Shown one piece after another: positions 16,409 through 26,772 of a stretch of 55,885 nt of DNA. The notes beneath the pieces are model-generated. The model did no database searches and was not told where the DNA came from. It was given only the letters and a program-made list of their open reading frames with translations. A program made the translations under genes and the position numbers. Each line of letters opens with the position of its first letter. Positions within the stretch are counted from its first letter, which is position 1. This DNA is from an uncultured Faecalibacterium sp. (GTDB lineage Bacteria; Bacillota; Clostridia; Oscillospirales; Ruminococcaceae): the NCBI GenBank assembly GCA_934524985.1, contig CAKSYT010000013.1, positions 1 to 55,885 of the forward strand, read 5' to 3'.

Positions 16409-16935
16409 AACGATTGAAAATGCCCTCCGCTTGTGCTCTGGGCATATTCAGCGGAAAATTATTTTTAATTTCGCGTTTGTCGCGGCCTGCGGGCCGCTCC
16501 AAACGCATTTTCACGGGTGGGGTCGTAACCCCAAACTGCATTTGCAGCGCCGCTTTCTGCGAAAGCGCGGCGCTGCGGGCGAGCGCTTGCTCCCCCGGGG
16601 GGGAGCTGTCGCGCAGCGACTGAGGGGCTATAAATGGAGAAGCGAAAAAAGCGTTAAAGCGATAGCGCCGACTGGCGCAGCGCTAGCTTTTTTGTGCTTC
16701 GACTTCTTCTTTAGGATTGTCAAGGGCGTGCAGCCCTTGGCCCGTTGCGGGGTGGGTGGAGTCCAGAGGTAGGGAGGGGGGAGTCGGAACACCCCTCCCT
16801 ACCTCTGGCCCAGCGGAGCGTCCCTGCACGCTGAAGGCAAGCAAAAGCTTCCGGTCAAACCGCAAACCTTCCCGCTATGCCAAAGGCTCCCTCCCAGAGG
16901 GAGCTGGCAAAGCCGTCAGGCTTTGACTGAGGGAG
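16409..16935. repeat. Composite repeat R4: module A half-unit, module D, inverted module B (without C), module D
   Basis: Left end AACGATTGAAAATGCCC with interleaved arms ATGCCC/GGGCAT and TCCGCT/AGCGGA, then hairpin GCGTTTG..GCGGCC-TGC-GGGCCGC..CAAACGC, a hairpin GCAGCGCCGC/GCGGCGCTGC, module D stem GTCGC/GCGAC, inverted module B (16630-16835) and a final module D with AAAGCC/GGCTTT. It fills the gap between alaX and malQ. Confidence 0.85.
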
Positions 16936-17056
16936 TTCAAAGCGTCATCTTTTTCAGTATACCACGATTTTTGCCTGTGGAAAATAGTTTACAGTTATGT
17001 TATGATAGGAATCAACGAATATTCCCGAAAATTGACAGCGAGGAAGGTAACGGATC

Positions 17057-18622
17057 ATGCGTGAAAGTGGTATTCTGATGCCGGTATCCAGTCTGCCCGG
17101 CCCTTACGGGATCGGCTGCTTTGGCAAGGCGGCATTTCAATTTGTAGATTTCCTGTCTGCGGCAGGGCAAACGATCTGGCAGCTGCTGCCGCTCAGCCCC
17201 ACCGGCTACGGCGACAGCCCCTACCAGAGCTGCTCTGCCTTTGCGGGCAACCCCTATTTTGTGGACTTGGAAACGCTGGAAAAAGAGGGTCTGCTGACCG
17301 CCGCAGACCTCAAGGCAGAAAGCTGGGGGAAAGACCCGCTGGAAGTGGACTACGGCACTTTGTATGTCAGCCGCTTTGCGGTGCTGCGCAAGGCTTACGC
17401 CGCATGGCGCAGCCAGTGCGCCGGGCTGCACGGCTGTGCCTACTACTACCCCGACGACTATTACGCCTTTACCCTTGCCAATGAGGACTGGCTGGACGAC
17501 TACGCCCTATACATGGCGCTGAAGGTTGCCAACAAGATGAAGAACTGGGTGGAGTGGGACGCCCCCTACCGCCGCCGCGACAAGGCCGCGCTGGACGCTT
17601 TTGCTGCCGCAAACGAGGAAGAGATCGGCTTCTGGAAGTTCGTGCAGTACAAGTTCAGCGTCCAGTGGCAGGCGGTCAAGACCTACGCCAACGAAAAGGG
17701 CGTGCAGATCCTGGGCGATATCCCCATCTACGTCTCTGCCGACTCGGTGGACGCATGGGTGGGCGGCAAGCTGTTTGAGCTGGACGCTGACGGCCGCTTT
17801 GCCCGGGTGGCGGGCTGCCCGCCGGACTATTTCTCCGCAGACGGCCAGCTGTGGGGCAACCCCCTGTACGACTGGGCATACCACAAAAAGACCGGCTACG
17901 CATGGTGGGTGCGCCGGGTGCGCCACGCACTGGGCATCTACGACCTGCTGCGCATCGACCACTTCCGCGGCTTCGACACCTACTGGGCCATCCCGGCCAC
18001 CAGCGCCACCGCCCGCACCGGCAAGTGGGAGAACGGCCCCGGCATGGAGCTGTTCGATGCGCTGGAAGCCGCACTGGGCAAGCTGCCCATCATCGCCGAG
18101 GACCTGGGCGAGCTGTTCCCCAGCGTGCGCAAGCTGCTGGCCGACAGCACCTTCCCGGGCATGAAGGTGCTGCAGTTCGCCTTTGGCGGCGGGGACAACG
18201 AGTATCTGCCCCATAACCACGTCAAGAACGGCGTGGTCTACCCCGGCACCCACGACAACACCACCCTGACCGACTGGTGGGAGAACGGCGCTTCCGAAAA
18301 GGAAAAGGCCACCGCTGCGGCCTACCTGCACCTGACCTCCTGCAAGCCCACCGCCAAGGAGGTGGCTGCGGTCAAGACTGCCGACGCGCGCACCGCCCTG
18401 CTGCGGGCGGCGCTGGGCTCGGTGGCGGACCGGGCCATCATTCCCATGTATGACTGGCTGGGTCTGGGCGCTGAGGCACACCTGAACACCCCGGGCAAGC
18501 TGGGCGGCAACTGGGCATGGCGCGCCAAGGCCGGTTTTGACTCCAAAGCCCTTGCCGCACAGATCGAAGCCGAGTGCGCCGTGTACTGCCGCTGCAATGC
18601 AGACGCTCAAAACGTGAAATAA
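17057..18622 (+). CDS. malQ: 4-alpha-glucanotransferase (GH77), copy 1
   Basis: 521 residues, the usual length for bacterial amylomaltase. Moves maltosyl or longer alpha-1,4-glucan segments between glucans. N-terminal RESGILMPVSSLPGPYGIG; nucleophile Asp in LLRIDHFRGFDTYW near 300; acid/base Glu in IIAEDLGELF near 350; transition-state Asp in GTHDNTTL near 400. GAGGAAGG lies 9 bases before the ATG. Monocistronic. A second GH77 gene of different sequence lies at 54379-55881, so glycogen or malto-oligosaccharide turnover uses two enzymes. Confidence 0.96.
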   Translation: MRESGILMPVSSLPGPYGIGCFGKAAFQFVDFLSAAGQTIWQLLPLSPTGYGDSPYQSCSAFAGNPYFVDLETLEKEGLLTAADLKAESWGKDPLEVDYGTLYVSRFAVLRKAYAAWRSQCAGLHGCAYYYPDDYYAFTLANEDWLDDYALYMALKVANKMKNWVEWDAPYRRRDKAALDAFAAANEEEIGFWKFVQYKFSVQWQAVKTYANEKGVQILGDIPIYVSADSVDAWVGGKLFELDADGRFARVAGCPPDYFSADGQLWGNPLYDWAYHKKTGYAWWVRRVRHALGIYDLLRIDHFRGFDTYWAIPATSATARTGKWENGPGMELFDALEAALGKLPIIAEDLGELFPSVRKLLADSTFPGMKVLQFAFGGGDNEYLPHNHVKNGVVYPGTHDNTTLTDWWENGASEKEKATAAAYLHLTSCKPTAKEVAAVKTADARTALLRAALGSVADRAIIPMYDWLGLGAEAHLNTPGKLGGNWAWRAKAGFDSKALAAQIEAECAVYCRCNADAQNVK

Positions 18623-18697
18623 TTAGCAATCTGACGAAATTGCAAAAACTGCCGTAAAAATTTGTGCGTTTTGCTGGAAAAATCTGTATTTCAATGG

Positions 18698-18703
18698 TAT
18701 AAT
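18698..18703 (+). promoter_or_regulatory. Extended -10 promoter of the degenerate GGDEF gene
   Basis: TGGTATAAT, an extended -10 element. No convincing -35 at the expected distance. Confidence 0.6.
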
Positions 18704-18788
18704 AGCCGTAAGTTCCCGGATTTTGCGGGAAAATTGGAATTTTGCCCGTCGGAAGCGGCGGCGCGTACGGATGATGGGGAAATTACAG

Positions 18789-19577
18789 ATGGACAGAGCA
18801 TGGACAGAGCAGGATCTGCGCACCTTTGCCGAGGGCGCACAGACTGCGTTTGAAACGGTATTACTGGACGAGTTACCACAGGACACCGGCTGGCAGGACG
18901 AGGGCTTGCAGGTGAGCTATACCCTGTGCAACGGCCGGGTAAGCTGCGTGCTGCACCGCACGGTGCGGGCAGACGGCAAGCTGTGGCGGATCACCATGTC
19001 CGCTCCGCTGGCAGGCAATCTGCTGCCGGAAGAGCGCATGAGCGCCCGCGAGCGGGAGCTGTGCCGCGAGGATCTGACCCACGATTTTCTTTCCGGCGTA
19101 TACAACCGCCGCTATCTGGAGACCGTGATCGCAGCCGAGCTGGACCGCTGGGCACAGCAGGGGCGCAAGGCCGCTGTGGCGCTGATATCGCTGGATCACG
19201 GCGCACAGCTGCGGGACACCTACGGTCAGCCGGTGATGGATCAGCTGATCTGCTTTGTGGCAAACCAGTGGAAAAAGTATTTCGATATCCCGGGCAGTCA
19301 GATCGTCTGCCGCCTGACCGGCACCACCTTTGTGGTGGGCTGTCTGGATATGGACGGCGGGCAGCTGGCACAGCAGATGCGGGACATCTACGCCGAAATG
19401 CCCCACGAGTGCGTCACCTCCATGGGGATGATGAAGCGGGTGCCTTTCACCCTGAGCGTCGCAGTGGCAGGGCTGGACGAGCTGGACAGCACCGCCAACT
19501 GCTGGCAGCGCCTGTACGCCATCTGTGACGAGCGGCTGCGCGGCATCCAGATCTCCGGCGGCAATAAGATCTGCTAG
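18789..19577 (+). CDS. GGDEF-fold protein with degenerate active site
   Basis: 262 residues. N-terminal region 1-95 is of unknown type; about 100-260 has the diguanylate cyclase fold, with DLTHDFLSGVYNRRYLE matching the DxLTGLxNRR start. The signature loop reads RLTGTTFVVG instead of RxGGDEF, and the metal-binding DxD is ISLDHGAQLRDT, so cyclase activity is unlikely; a GTP- or c-di-GMP-binding sensor role is possible. Start at ATG 18789, with GGGGAAA 8 bases upstream; the frame opens further up without support. Ends in a hairpin that also covers the start of the next gene. Confidence 0.75.
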   Translation: MDRAWTEQDLRTFAEGAQTAFETVLLDELPQDTGWQDEGLQVSYTLCNGRVSCVLHRTVRADGKLWRITMSAPLAGNLLPEERMSARERELCREDLTHDFLSGVYNRRYLETVIAAELDRWAQQGRKAAVALISLDHGAQLRDTYGQPVMDQLICFVANQWKKYFDIPGSQIVCRLTGTTFVVGCLDMDGGQLAQQMRDIYAEMPHECVTSMGMMKRVPFTLSVAVAGLDELDSTANCWQRLYAICDERLRGIQISGGNKIC

Positions 19578-19603
19578 GGTGCATCTTAAATAACCGTATA
19601 AAA

Positions 19604-19645
19604 TCCCCCTTTGGGCACATACTAGGTGCCAAAGGGGGATTTTTT
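19604..19645 (+). terminator. Terminator-like hairpin overlapping the ribosome binding site of the next gene
   Basis: Arms TCCCCCTTTGGGCAC/GTGCCAAAGGGGGA (one bulge) followed by TTTTTT, ending two bases before ATG 19648. The only Shine-Dalgarno candidate, GGGGGA, is in the 3' arm. Confidence 0.8.
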
Positions 19646-19647
19646 GT

Positions 19648-20088
19648 ATGGAAAACCAGAAAAACGACAACCTGAACCTGCTGGAGGCGGTGGTGCAGAA
19701 CACTGAGATGGGCAAAAACACCTTGGAGCAGATCTTACCCATGACCAACGATGTGCAGTTCAAGGCCGAGCTGCTGCGCCAGCGCAACATCTACCACCAG
19801 CTGAATCAGGAGGCGCACACCGCCATCGAAGCCTGCGGCGGCAGCGCGCAGGGACAGAGCACCATGGCAAAGCTGAACACAAAAATGGGCATCGGGCTCA
19901 AGACCCTTACGGACAAATCCACCCGCAATCTGGCGGAGATGCTCACGCAGGGCAGCGGCATGGGGGTGGTGGACTGCGTGAAAAGCTGCAAGGACTACCC
20001 CAACGCCGCCCCGGGCGCAAAGCGCCTTGCCCAGCGCCTGCAGGATTTTGAAGAGGATAACCGCATCCAGCTGGAACGGTTTTTGTAA
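19648..20088 (+). CDS. Conserved-looking helical hypothetical protein
   Basis: 146 residues, almost entirely helical by composition, with no signal or membrane segment. Likely a four-helix bundle; segments LLEAVVQNTEMGKNTLEQIL, FKAELLRQRNIYHQLNQEA, KMGIGLKTLTDKSTRNLAEML and LAQRLQDFEEDNRIQLERFL. Two cysteines in VDCVKSCKDYP. I do not recognise the family and claim no function; a ferritin-like or DUF2383-like fold is a guess. The start codon directly follows a strong hairpin and U-run, so expression may be low or conditional. Codon use resembles that of its neighbours, supporting a real gene. Confidence 0.75.
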   Translation: MENQKNDNLNLLEAVVQNTEMGKNTLEQILPMTNDVQFKAELLRQRNIYHQLNQEAHTAIEACGGSAQGQSTMAKLNTKMGIGLKTLTDKSTRNLAEMLTQGSGMGVVDCVKSCKDYPNAAPGAKRLAQRLQDFEEDNRIQLERFL

Positions 20089-20116
20089 ATGCTGTGCCGC
20101 CGCGCGGCAATGGCAG

Positions 20117-20492
20117 AACGATTTAAATGCGCTCCGCTTATCGGGTTGCGGCACCCAGCATCCGCAGCGTGCCTTGGGCGGCACTTGCGTCTTGCTGGCC
20201 GCTGCCCCAACAACTCCTCCCTGTTTCCGCCGCTGGCGGCGGTCGTCGTCGTTGCGCTTTGCGCATCAATAGCGGAAGAATTATTTAAATTAGAGCAACG
20301 TCGGGCAGCCTGCGGGCTGCCCGACGTTGCATTTTCACGGGAGGGGTTGGACACGCTGCCGTTTTCCTTTACGGCTCCTCTCGTGAAAATGGGGTTCAGA
20401 AACGCCCGCAGGCGTTTCTGAACCCCGAAATTTAAAATATTCTTTCCGCTGAAAATGCCCAGAGCACAGCGGAGGGCATTCTAAATCGTCCC
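20117..20492. repeat. Composite repeat R5: the clearest full-length module A pair, with module C insertion
   Basis: Left half: AACGATTTAAATGCGC, interleaved arms ATGCGC/GCGCAT and TCCGCT/AGCGGA with module C in the loop, hairpin CAACGTCGGGCAGCC-TGC-GGGCTGCCCGACGTTG, then TTTTCACGGGAGGGG. A short centre follows. The right half, inverted, has arms AATGCCC/GGGCATT and TCCGCTG/CAGCGGA and hairpin GGGGTTCAGAAACGCC-TGC-GGGCGTTTCTGAACCCC. The ends are inverted repeats, as in a MITE. Confidence 0.88.
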
Positions 20493-20509
20493 TCCTGCCC
20501 TGCGGGCAC

Positions 20510-21430
20510 TCACTCCCACAGTTTTTCGGGGTACTGACCCTCAGCGGTCTTGCGGGCGATGGCCTCCACCACCAAGGGCTTGTCCTCCCGGTAGGTGACG
20601 CCAAACCACTTATCCGTGCTGCGCAGCACCTGAATTTTTGCCTTGTTCTCCTCGATCAGCTCGGTCACCACCAGCGGCAGGAAGTACTCGCACTTCAGGG
20701 GGTTCACCGGCAGATTCTCGGTCAGCCAGCCCGCAAAGCGCTGCTCGGCCTCGTCCAGAAAGCTCTTGCCGAAGCCCCACAGGTTCATGCTCACAGGGGT
20801 GTCGCCGGGCAGATCTACCCAGCTCTCGCCGCCGTCCTCGGTGTAGTGTGCACCGCCGGTGCAGGGCTCGATGCGGGTGCGCTCGGTCACGCTTTGCAGG
20901 GTGCCGTCCTCGTTTTTGATGCACACGCCGCGTGCCACGCTGCCGTTCTCGGACAGGGTGTTCTTCAGCAGATAGCTGACCATGCAGTAGCGGTAGAAAT
21001 CATCATCGGCGTGGGTGGACAGGTAATCGTACATCACCTGAAACGCCTCCGGGCCGTAGTAGTCGTCTGCATTGATGACCGCAAAGGGGCCGTCAATGAG
21101 GGGCTTTGCAGCCAGCACGGCATGGCAGGTGCCCCACGGCTTTACGCGGCCTTCCGGCACGGCAAACCCTGCGGGCAGCTCTTCCAGCTGCTGGAAGGCG
21201 TACTTTACGTTCATCGCCTTGGCCACGCGGTCGCCGATGGCCGCCTTGAAAGCATCCTCGAGCTCGTGCTTGATGACAAAGATCACGGTCTCAAAGCCAG
21301 CGCGGCGGGCATCGTAAAGGGAGTAGTCCATAATGACCTGTCCGTTGGGGCCCACCGGGTCGATTTGCTTCATGCCGCCGTAACGGCTGCCCATGCCGGC
21401 TGCCATGACGACCAGTACCGGTTTATTCAT
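20510..21430 (-). CDS. Sugar-phosphate nucleotidyltransferase-like protein
   Basis: 306 residues. NTP_transferase fold with the activated-sugar signature VVMAAGMGSRYGGMKQIDPVG at 5-25 (G-x-G-x-R...K pattern) and metal-binding Asp in FAVINADDYYGPEAF near 105. Such proteins join a nucleotide to a sugar 1-phosphate (GlmU N-domain, RmlA, UGP type); the sugar cannot be told from sequence alone. The C-terminal half differs from classic RmlA. AGGAGG lies 8 bases before ATG 21430; the frame extends about 50 codons upstream into repeat DNA and was trimmed. No sugar-biosynthesis neighbours. Confidence 0.85.
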   Translation of the reverse strand: MNKPVLVVMAAGMGSRYGGMKQIDPVGPNGQVIMDYSLYDARRAGFETVIFVIKHELEDAFKAAIGDRVAKAMNVKYAFQQLEELPAGFAVPEGRVKPWGTCHAVLAAKPLIDGPFAVINADDYYGPEAFQVMYDYLSTHADDDFYRYCMVSYLLKNTLSENGSVARGVCIKNEDGTLQSVTERTRIEPCTGGAHYTEDGGESWVDLPGDTPVSMNLWGFGKSFLDEAEQRFAGWLTENLPVNPLKCEYFLPLVVTELIEENKAKIQVLRSTDKWFGVTYREDKPLVVEAIARKTAEGQYPEKLWE

Positions 21431-21527
21431 CTGCAATTCCTCCTGTATCAGCCGGGGTTTCCGGCGTTGTAGCGTTCTGAGGCTATTATACACTGCTTCG
21501 CCGCCCGTGGCAAGGCGAAGAGGGGGA

Positions 21528-21795
21528 GACGATTTTGAATGCGCCGCGCTCCGCGGGAAAAGTTTCTGCTTGCTTTCAGCGTGCAAGGACGCTCCGCTGG
21601 GCCAGTCGGCGCTATCGCTTTAACGCTTTTTTCGCTTCTCCATTTATAGCCCCTCAGTCGCTGCGCGACAGCTCCCCCGAGGGGGAGCTTTTTGGCGGTG
21701 GCGACAAGGTTTCTCATTGCACTTAAAACTTCAGCATTGAGCCTAACGGCTTGGCTCTCCCCTTGGGAGAGCTGGCGCGGGAGCGCCTGAGAGGG
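21528..21795. repeat. Composite repeat R6: module A end, partial B, module D
   Basis: Begins GACGATTTTGAATGCGC like a module A end but continues into a module B fragment (AGCGTGCAAGGACGCTCCGCTGGGCC, then AGTCGGCGCTATCG), a GTCGC/GCGAC stem and a module D ending in CTGAGAGGG. A rearranged mosaic copy. Confidence 0.8.
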
Positions 21796-21993
21796 TTCGT
21801 CTCCCGTCTGCATCCCCACCACCCCCGCCATACCGAATTTACATAGAATGCAACTTTTAGTTGCCAAACTATTGTCTTTTTCTGGAAAGTATTGTATACT
21901 TGTCCCGTTCAGTGCAAGTATTGCTTGCTAAAATATCCGAACGTTTGAAAAGAAGCACTTGTCAATACAGACGAGAAAGAGAGGACATCCCCT

Positions 21994-22515
21994 ATGAACG
22001 AGGCCGTAACCAAGCGTTTTCTGCTTTACTTCCGCCTGATGCTGCTGGCATGGATCCTGATTGCAAACGCCGTCATCCACCTGACCGGCATGGAGTACAG
22101 CTGGCTGATCTTCCTGAGCAATATCATGATGTTCACGCTGGAGGGCGATGTGAAGGATCGCCTTGTCACCGTGGAGCTGGGCGGCCTTGTGGGTCTGGTG
22201 TTCACCGTGGCGGCGCTGCTGTCCATCAGCGCCCTGACCCCCATTCTGGGCGATTTCTTCGGCTTTATCCTGCCGCTGGCCGTGGTGCTGTTCATCCTCA
22301 TCATCCTGCACCCCTACGCACCCAAGGTGCTGAACAACGTGGGTTTTGCCTACCTGACCGTGGCCTGCATCGATATCCCTGCACTGACCACCCATCTGCC
22401 GCAGTTCTTTATCACCTTCATCGTGGGCTCTGTGATCTTTAACGGTGTCTGCGTGCTGCTGATGAAGCCCGCCAAGGCGCTGGCTGTGCGCAGCGTGGAG
22501 AAGCAGGGCGCATAA
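21994..22515 (+). CDS. Integral membrane protein of unknown function
   Basis: 173 residues with about five hydrophobic segments (12-32, 38-50, 65-87, 95-113, 140-162). No catalytic motif seen. The C-terminus KALAVRSVEKQGA is cytoplasmic in character. GAGAGGA about 10 bases upstream of the ATG. It ends 25 bases before the promoter of the thrS T-box leader. I do not recognise the family. Confidence 0.8.
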   Translation: MNEAVTKRFLLYFRLMLLAWILIANAVIHLTGMEYSWLIFLSNIMMFTLEGDVKDRLVTVELGGLVGLVFTVAALLSISALTPILGDFFGFILPLAVVLFILIILHPYAPKVLNNVGFAYLTVACIDIPALTTHLPQFFITFIVGSVIFNGVCVLLMKPAKALAVRSVEKQGA

Positions 22516-22540
22516 AAAAGTACATTTCTGCCGCTATCCC

Positions 22541-22569
22541 TTGATTTTTTTGCTCCGGCGTGCTACAAT
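22541..22569 (+). promoter_or_regulatory. thrS promoter
   Basis: TTGATT (22541-22546), 17 bases, TACAAT (22564-22569). Confidence 0.8.
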
Positions 22570-22575
22570 CAGCGT

Positions 22576-22857
22576 AGTTTCATCCTGTCCAAAACATTGA
22601 TGCGGACAAACTGAAGCCCCGCTTTTCATGCCGCAGAGAGGGCTGCCCCGGGTTTCCGGGTGCTGCAAGCAGCCTGCCATGACCCCGGCTTCTACCACCG
22701 CAGAGTGCAGAGGCGAACCTCTGCCGGGCGTGCCCGTTACAGCACTGCGAGGGGCGCGTTTCCCCGCCGGGGAGCGCGCAATTCGGGTGGAACCGTGGAA
22801 CGCAGACATTTGATCGGCGCTTCATCCCGTGAGTTTTACGGGGTGAAGCGCTTTTTA
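22576..22857 (+). ncRNA. T-box riboswitch, threonine specifier ACC, with terminator
   Basis: The T-box sequence TTCGGGTGGAACCGTGG (22782-22798) pairs with the acceptor end of uncharged tRNA. Stem I is closed by TGCGG/CCGCA and GAAGCC/GGCTTC; the base of its 3' side is CTACCACC, placing ACC (Thr) at 22694-22696 in the specifier loop. The terminator arms GCGCTTCATCCCGT/ACGGGGTGAAGCGC are followed by TTTTTATTTTTG. Uncharged tRNA-Thr is predicted to favour the antiterminator and allow thrS transcription. Confidence 0.95.
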
Positions 22858-22895
22858 TTTTTGTTCAACACCACATTGTCAAAGGAGAATCTACT

Positions 22896-24680
<1,785 letters not shown>

Positions 24681-24693
24681 GTTATAATAGGAA

Positions 24694-24730
24694 AGGACGC
24701 TGCACAGCATTTTGTGCAGCGTCCTTTTTT
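24694..24730 (+). terminator. Terminator of thrS
   Basis: Arms AGGACGCTGCACA/TGTGCAGCGTCCT followed by TTTTTT. Confidence 0.92.
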
Positions 24731-24735
24731 GATAA

Positions 24736-24848
24736 GACGATTTTAAATGCCCTCCGCGTTGCTTTGGGCATAATCAGCGGAAAAATTGTTTTAAATTTGG
24801 GTTTCTGAAAAGTCTGCGGACTTTTCAGAAACCCTTTTTCACAGAGAA
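24736..24848 (+). repeat. Repeat R7: solo module A half-unit
   Basis: GACGATTTTAAATGCCC with arms ATGCCC/GGGCAT interleaved with TCCGC/GCGGA, an AT-rich spacer, then hairpin GGGTTTCTGAAAAGTC-TGC-GGACTTTTCAGAAACCC and TTTTTCACAGAG. The minimal, uninserted form of module A. Confidence 0.88.
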
Positions 24849-24860
24849 GAGAGCACAGCA

Positions 24861-24896
24861 AAAGCCCCGCTCCTTTGTGCGCAGGAGCGGGGCTTT
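24861..24896 (-). terminator. Convergent terminator hairpin downstream of amt
   Basis: Perfect arms AAAGCCCCGCTCCT/AGGAGCGGGGCTTT. It faces the amt 3' end across 136 bases in which I see no gene. Confidence 0.65.
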
Positions 24897-25032
24897 CGAC
24901 TTACTGTAGACTCGAACAAAAAAAGGAAAAGGAAAAAGGAGAACGATCTATCTGTCACGCCGGGCGGCGGGGACTGTGTCGGAGCAGCCGGGCTGCCGCC
25001 GCAGCGGGAACAGCGGAGAAGTTTGTGGAGGG

Positions 25033-26772
25033 TTACTCCACATCCTGCAGAGCGGCGTAATCTTCCTCGCCGGTGCGGATCTTGACCACGCGGGTCACGT
25101 TGTAGACAAAGATCTTGCCATCGCCGATGTGGCCGGTGTACAGTGCCTTCTTGGCAGCCTCCACCACAGCGTCCACGCTGATGCGGGAGACGATGACCTC
25201 CACCTTGATCTTGGGCAGCAGGGTGGTATCCACCGGCACGCCACGGTACTTTTCAGGGGTGCCCTTCTGGATGCCGCAGCCCATGACCTGCGTCACGGTC
25301 ATGCCGGTGACGCCCAGATCATTCAGAGCGGTCTTGAGCTGATCGAACTTTGCCAGCTTTGCAATGATGGACACCTTATGCATACCGGTGTCGTAGACGC
25401 CATCGTGGATCACGGGCTCGCGCACCACCGACACGGCAGCATCCATCTGCTTTGCGGTCGCCTTGGTGACGTCGTCCTCACCCAGATCGGTGTTCTCGTT
25501 GGGGGTCATGGCAGCGGAGTTGGCATCCGAGATGGCAAAGCCTGCATAAGCGGAAGCCAGACCGTGCTCGTGGATGTCCAGACCGTCGATCTCCACCTCG
25601 GCGGGCACACGCAGACCAAGGGTCTTATCAATGATCTTAAAGACGATGAACATCACGATCACAACGTAGACATCCACGCAGACCAGACCCAGCAGCTGGG
25701 TGCCCAGCTGTGCCAGACCGCCGCCGTAGAACAGACCGGCATGGGCGGTGTTGGAGCCGGTGGAGAACAGACCCACCGCAATGGTGCCCCAGACGCCGTT
25801 TGCAAAGTGGACGGAAACAGCACCTACGGGGTCATCCACCTTGGCGATCTTATCGAAGAATTCCACGCTCAGCACCACAAGGATACCGGCCACAAAGCCG
25901 ATGAAGAAAGCGCCGAAGGGGGAGACGGTATCGCAGCCTGCGGTAATAGCCACAAGGCCCGCCAAAGAACCGTTCAGGGTCATGGAGACGTCCGGCTTGC
26001 CGTAGCGCAGCCAAGTGAAGATCATGGTCACGCAGGTAGCAACGGCTGCGGCAAGGTTGGTGTTGAAGCAGACCAGACCGGTCAGGGTCATGGTGGCATC
26101 GGTGGACAGGCTCAGGGAAGAGCCGCCGTTGAAGCCGAACCAGCAGAACCACAGGATGAACACGCCCAGAGCACCGGCGGTCAGGTTGTGGCCGGGGATG
26201 GCGTGGGGGTTGCCGTCCTTATCGTACTTGCCAATGCGGGGGCCCAGCATCCAAGCGCCCAGCAGAGCGATGACGCCGCCCACGTTATGCACGGCTGCGG
26301 AGCCTGCAAAATCGTGGAAGCCCATGCTCTGCAGCCAGCCGCCGCCCCACATCCAGTGGCCGCAGATGGGGTACACCACCAGCGAGATGGCGGCGGAGTA
26401 CACGCAGTAGGCCTTGAAGTTGGTGCGCTCGGCCATGGAGCCGGAGACGATGGTGGCTGCCGTAGCGCAGAACACGGTCTGGAACACGATGTACACCCAC
26501 AGGGGGATATCCAGACCCAGATGGCTGTAATCGCCCTGAATGAAGGGATCGAAACCGCCGATCAGTGCGCCGGTGCCGCCGAACATCAGGCCGAAGCCGA
26601 TGAGCCAGTAGCAGGGCGTGCCGATGCAGAAATCCATCATGTTTTTCATCAGGATGTTGCCGGTATTCTTTGCCCGGGTGAAGCCGGCTTCGCATAGGGC
26701 GAATCCGGCCTGCATGAAGTACACTAGGAACGCTCCCACGAGCGTCCAGCAGGTGTTGACGGAGTTGAACAT
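25033..26772 (-). CDS. Ammonium transporter fused to a P-II (GlnK) regulatory domain
   Basis: 579 residues. Residues 1-415 form an Amt channel with eleven membrane segments; the pore histidines are in AAVHNVGGVIAL and AVSVHFANGVWG. After a 45-residue linker, residues about 465-575 form a P-II domain with T-loop GCGIQKGTPEKYRGVPVDTTLLPKIKVEV and ATP-binding GDGKIFVYNV. The usual uridylylated Tyr51 is replaced in RGVPVDTT. In standalone systems GlnK plugs Amt when nitrogen is plentiful; here the plug is covalently attached. GGAGG lies upstream of ATG 26772. Monocistronic, with an attenuator-like leader. Confidence 0.95.
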   Translation of the reverse strand: MFNSVNTCWTLVGAFLVYFMQAGFALCEAGFTRAKNTGNILMKNMMDFCIGTPCYWLIGFGLMFGGTGALIGGFDPFIQGDYSHLGLDIPLWVYIVFQTVFCATAATIVSGSMAERTNFKAYCVYSAAISLVVYPICGHWMWGGGWLQSMGFHDFAGSAAVHNVGGVIALLGAWMLGPRIGKYDKDGNPHAIPGHNLTAGALGVFILWFCWFGFNGGSSLSLSTDATMTLTGLVCFNTNLAAAVATCVTMIFTWLRYGKPDVSMTLNGSLAGLVAITAGCDTVSPFGAFFIGFVAGILVVLSVEFFDKIAKVDDPVGAVSVHFANGVWGTIAVGLFSTGSNTAHAGLFYGGGLAQLGTQLLGLVCVDVYVVIVMFIVFKIIDKTLGLRVPAEVEIDGLDIHEHGLASAYAGFAISDANSAAMTPNENTDLGEDDVTKATAKQMDAAVSVVREPVIHDGVYDTGMHKVSIIAKLAKFDQLKTALNDLGVTGMTVTQVMGCGIQKGTPEKYRGVPVDTTLLPKIKVEVIVSRISVDAVVEAAKKALYTGHIGDGKIFVYNVTRVVKIRTGEEDYAALQDVE

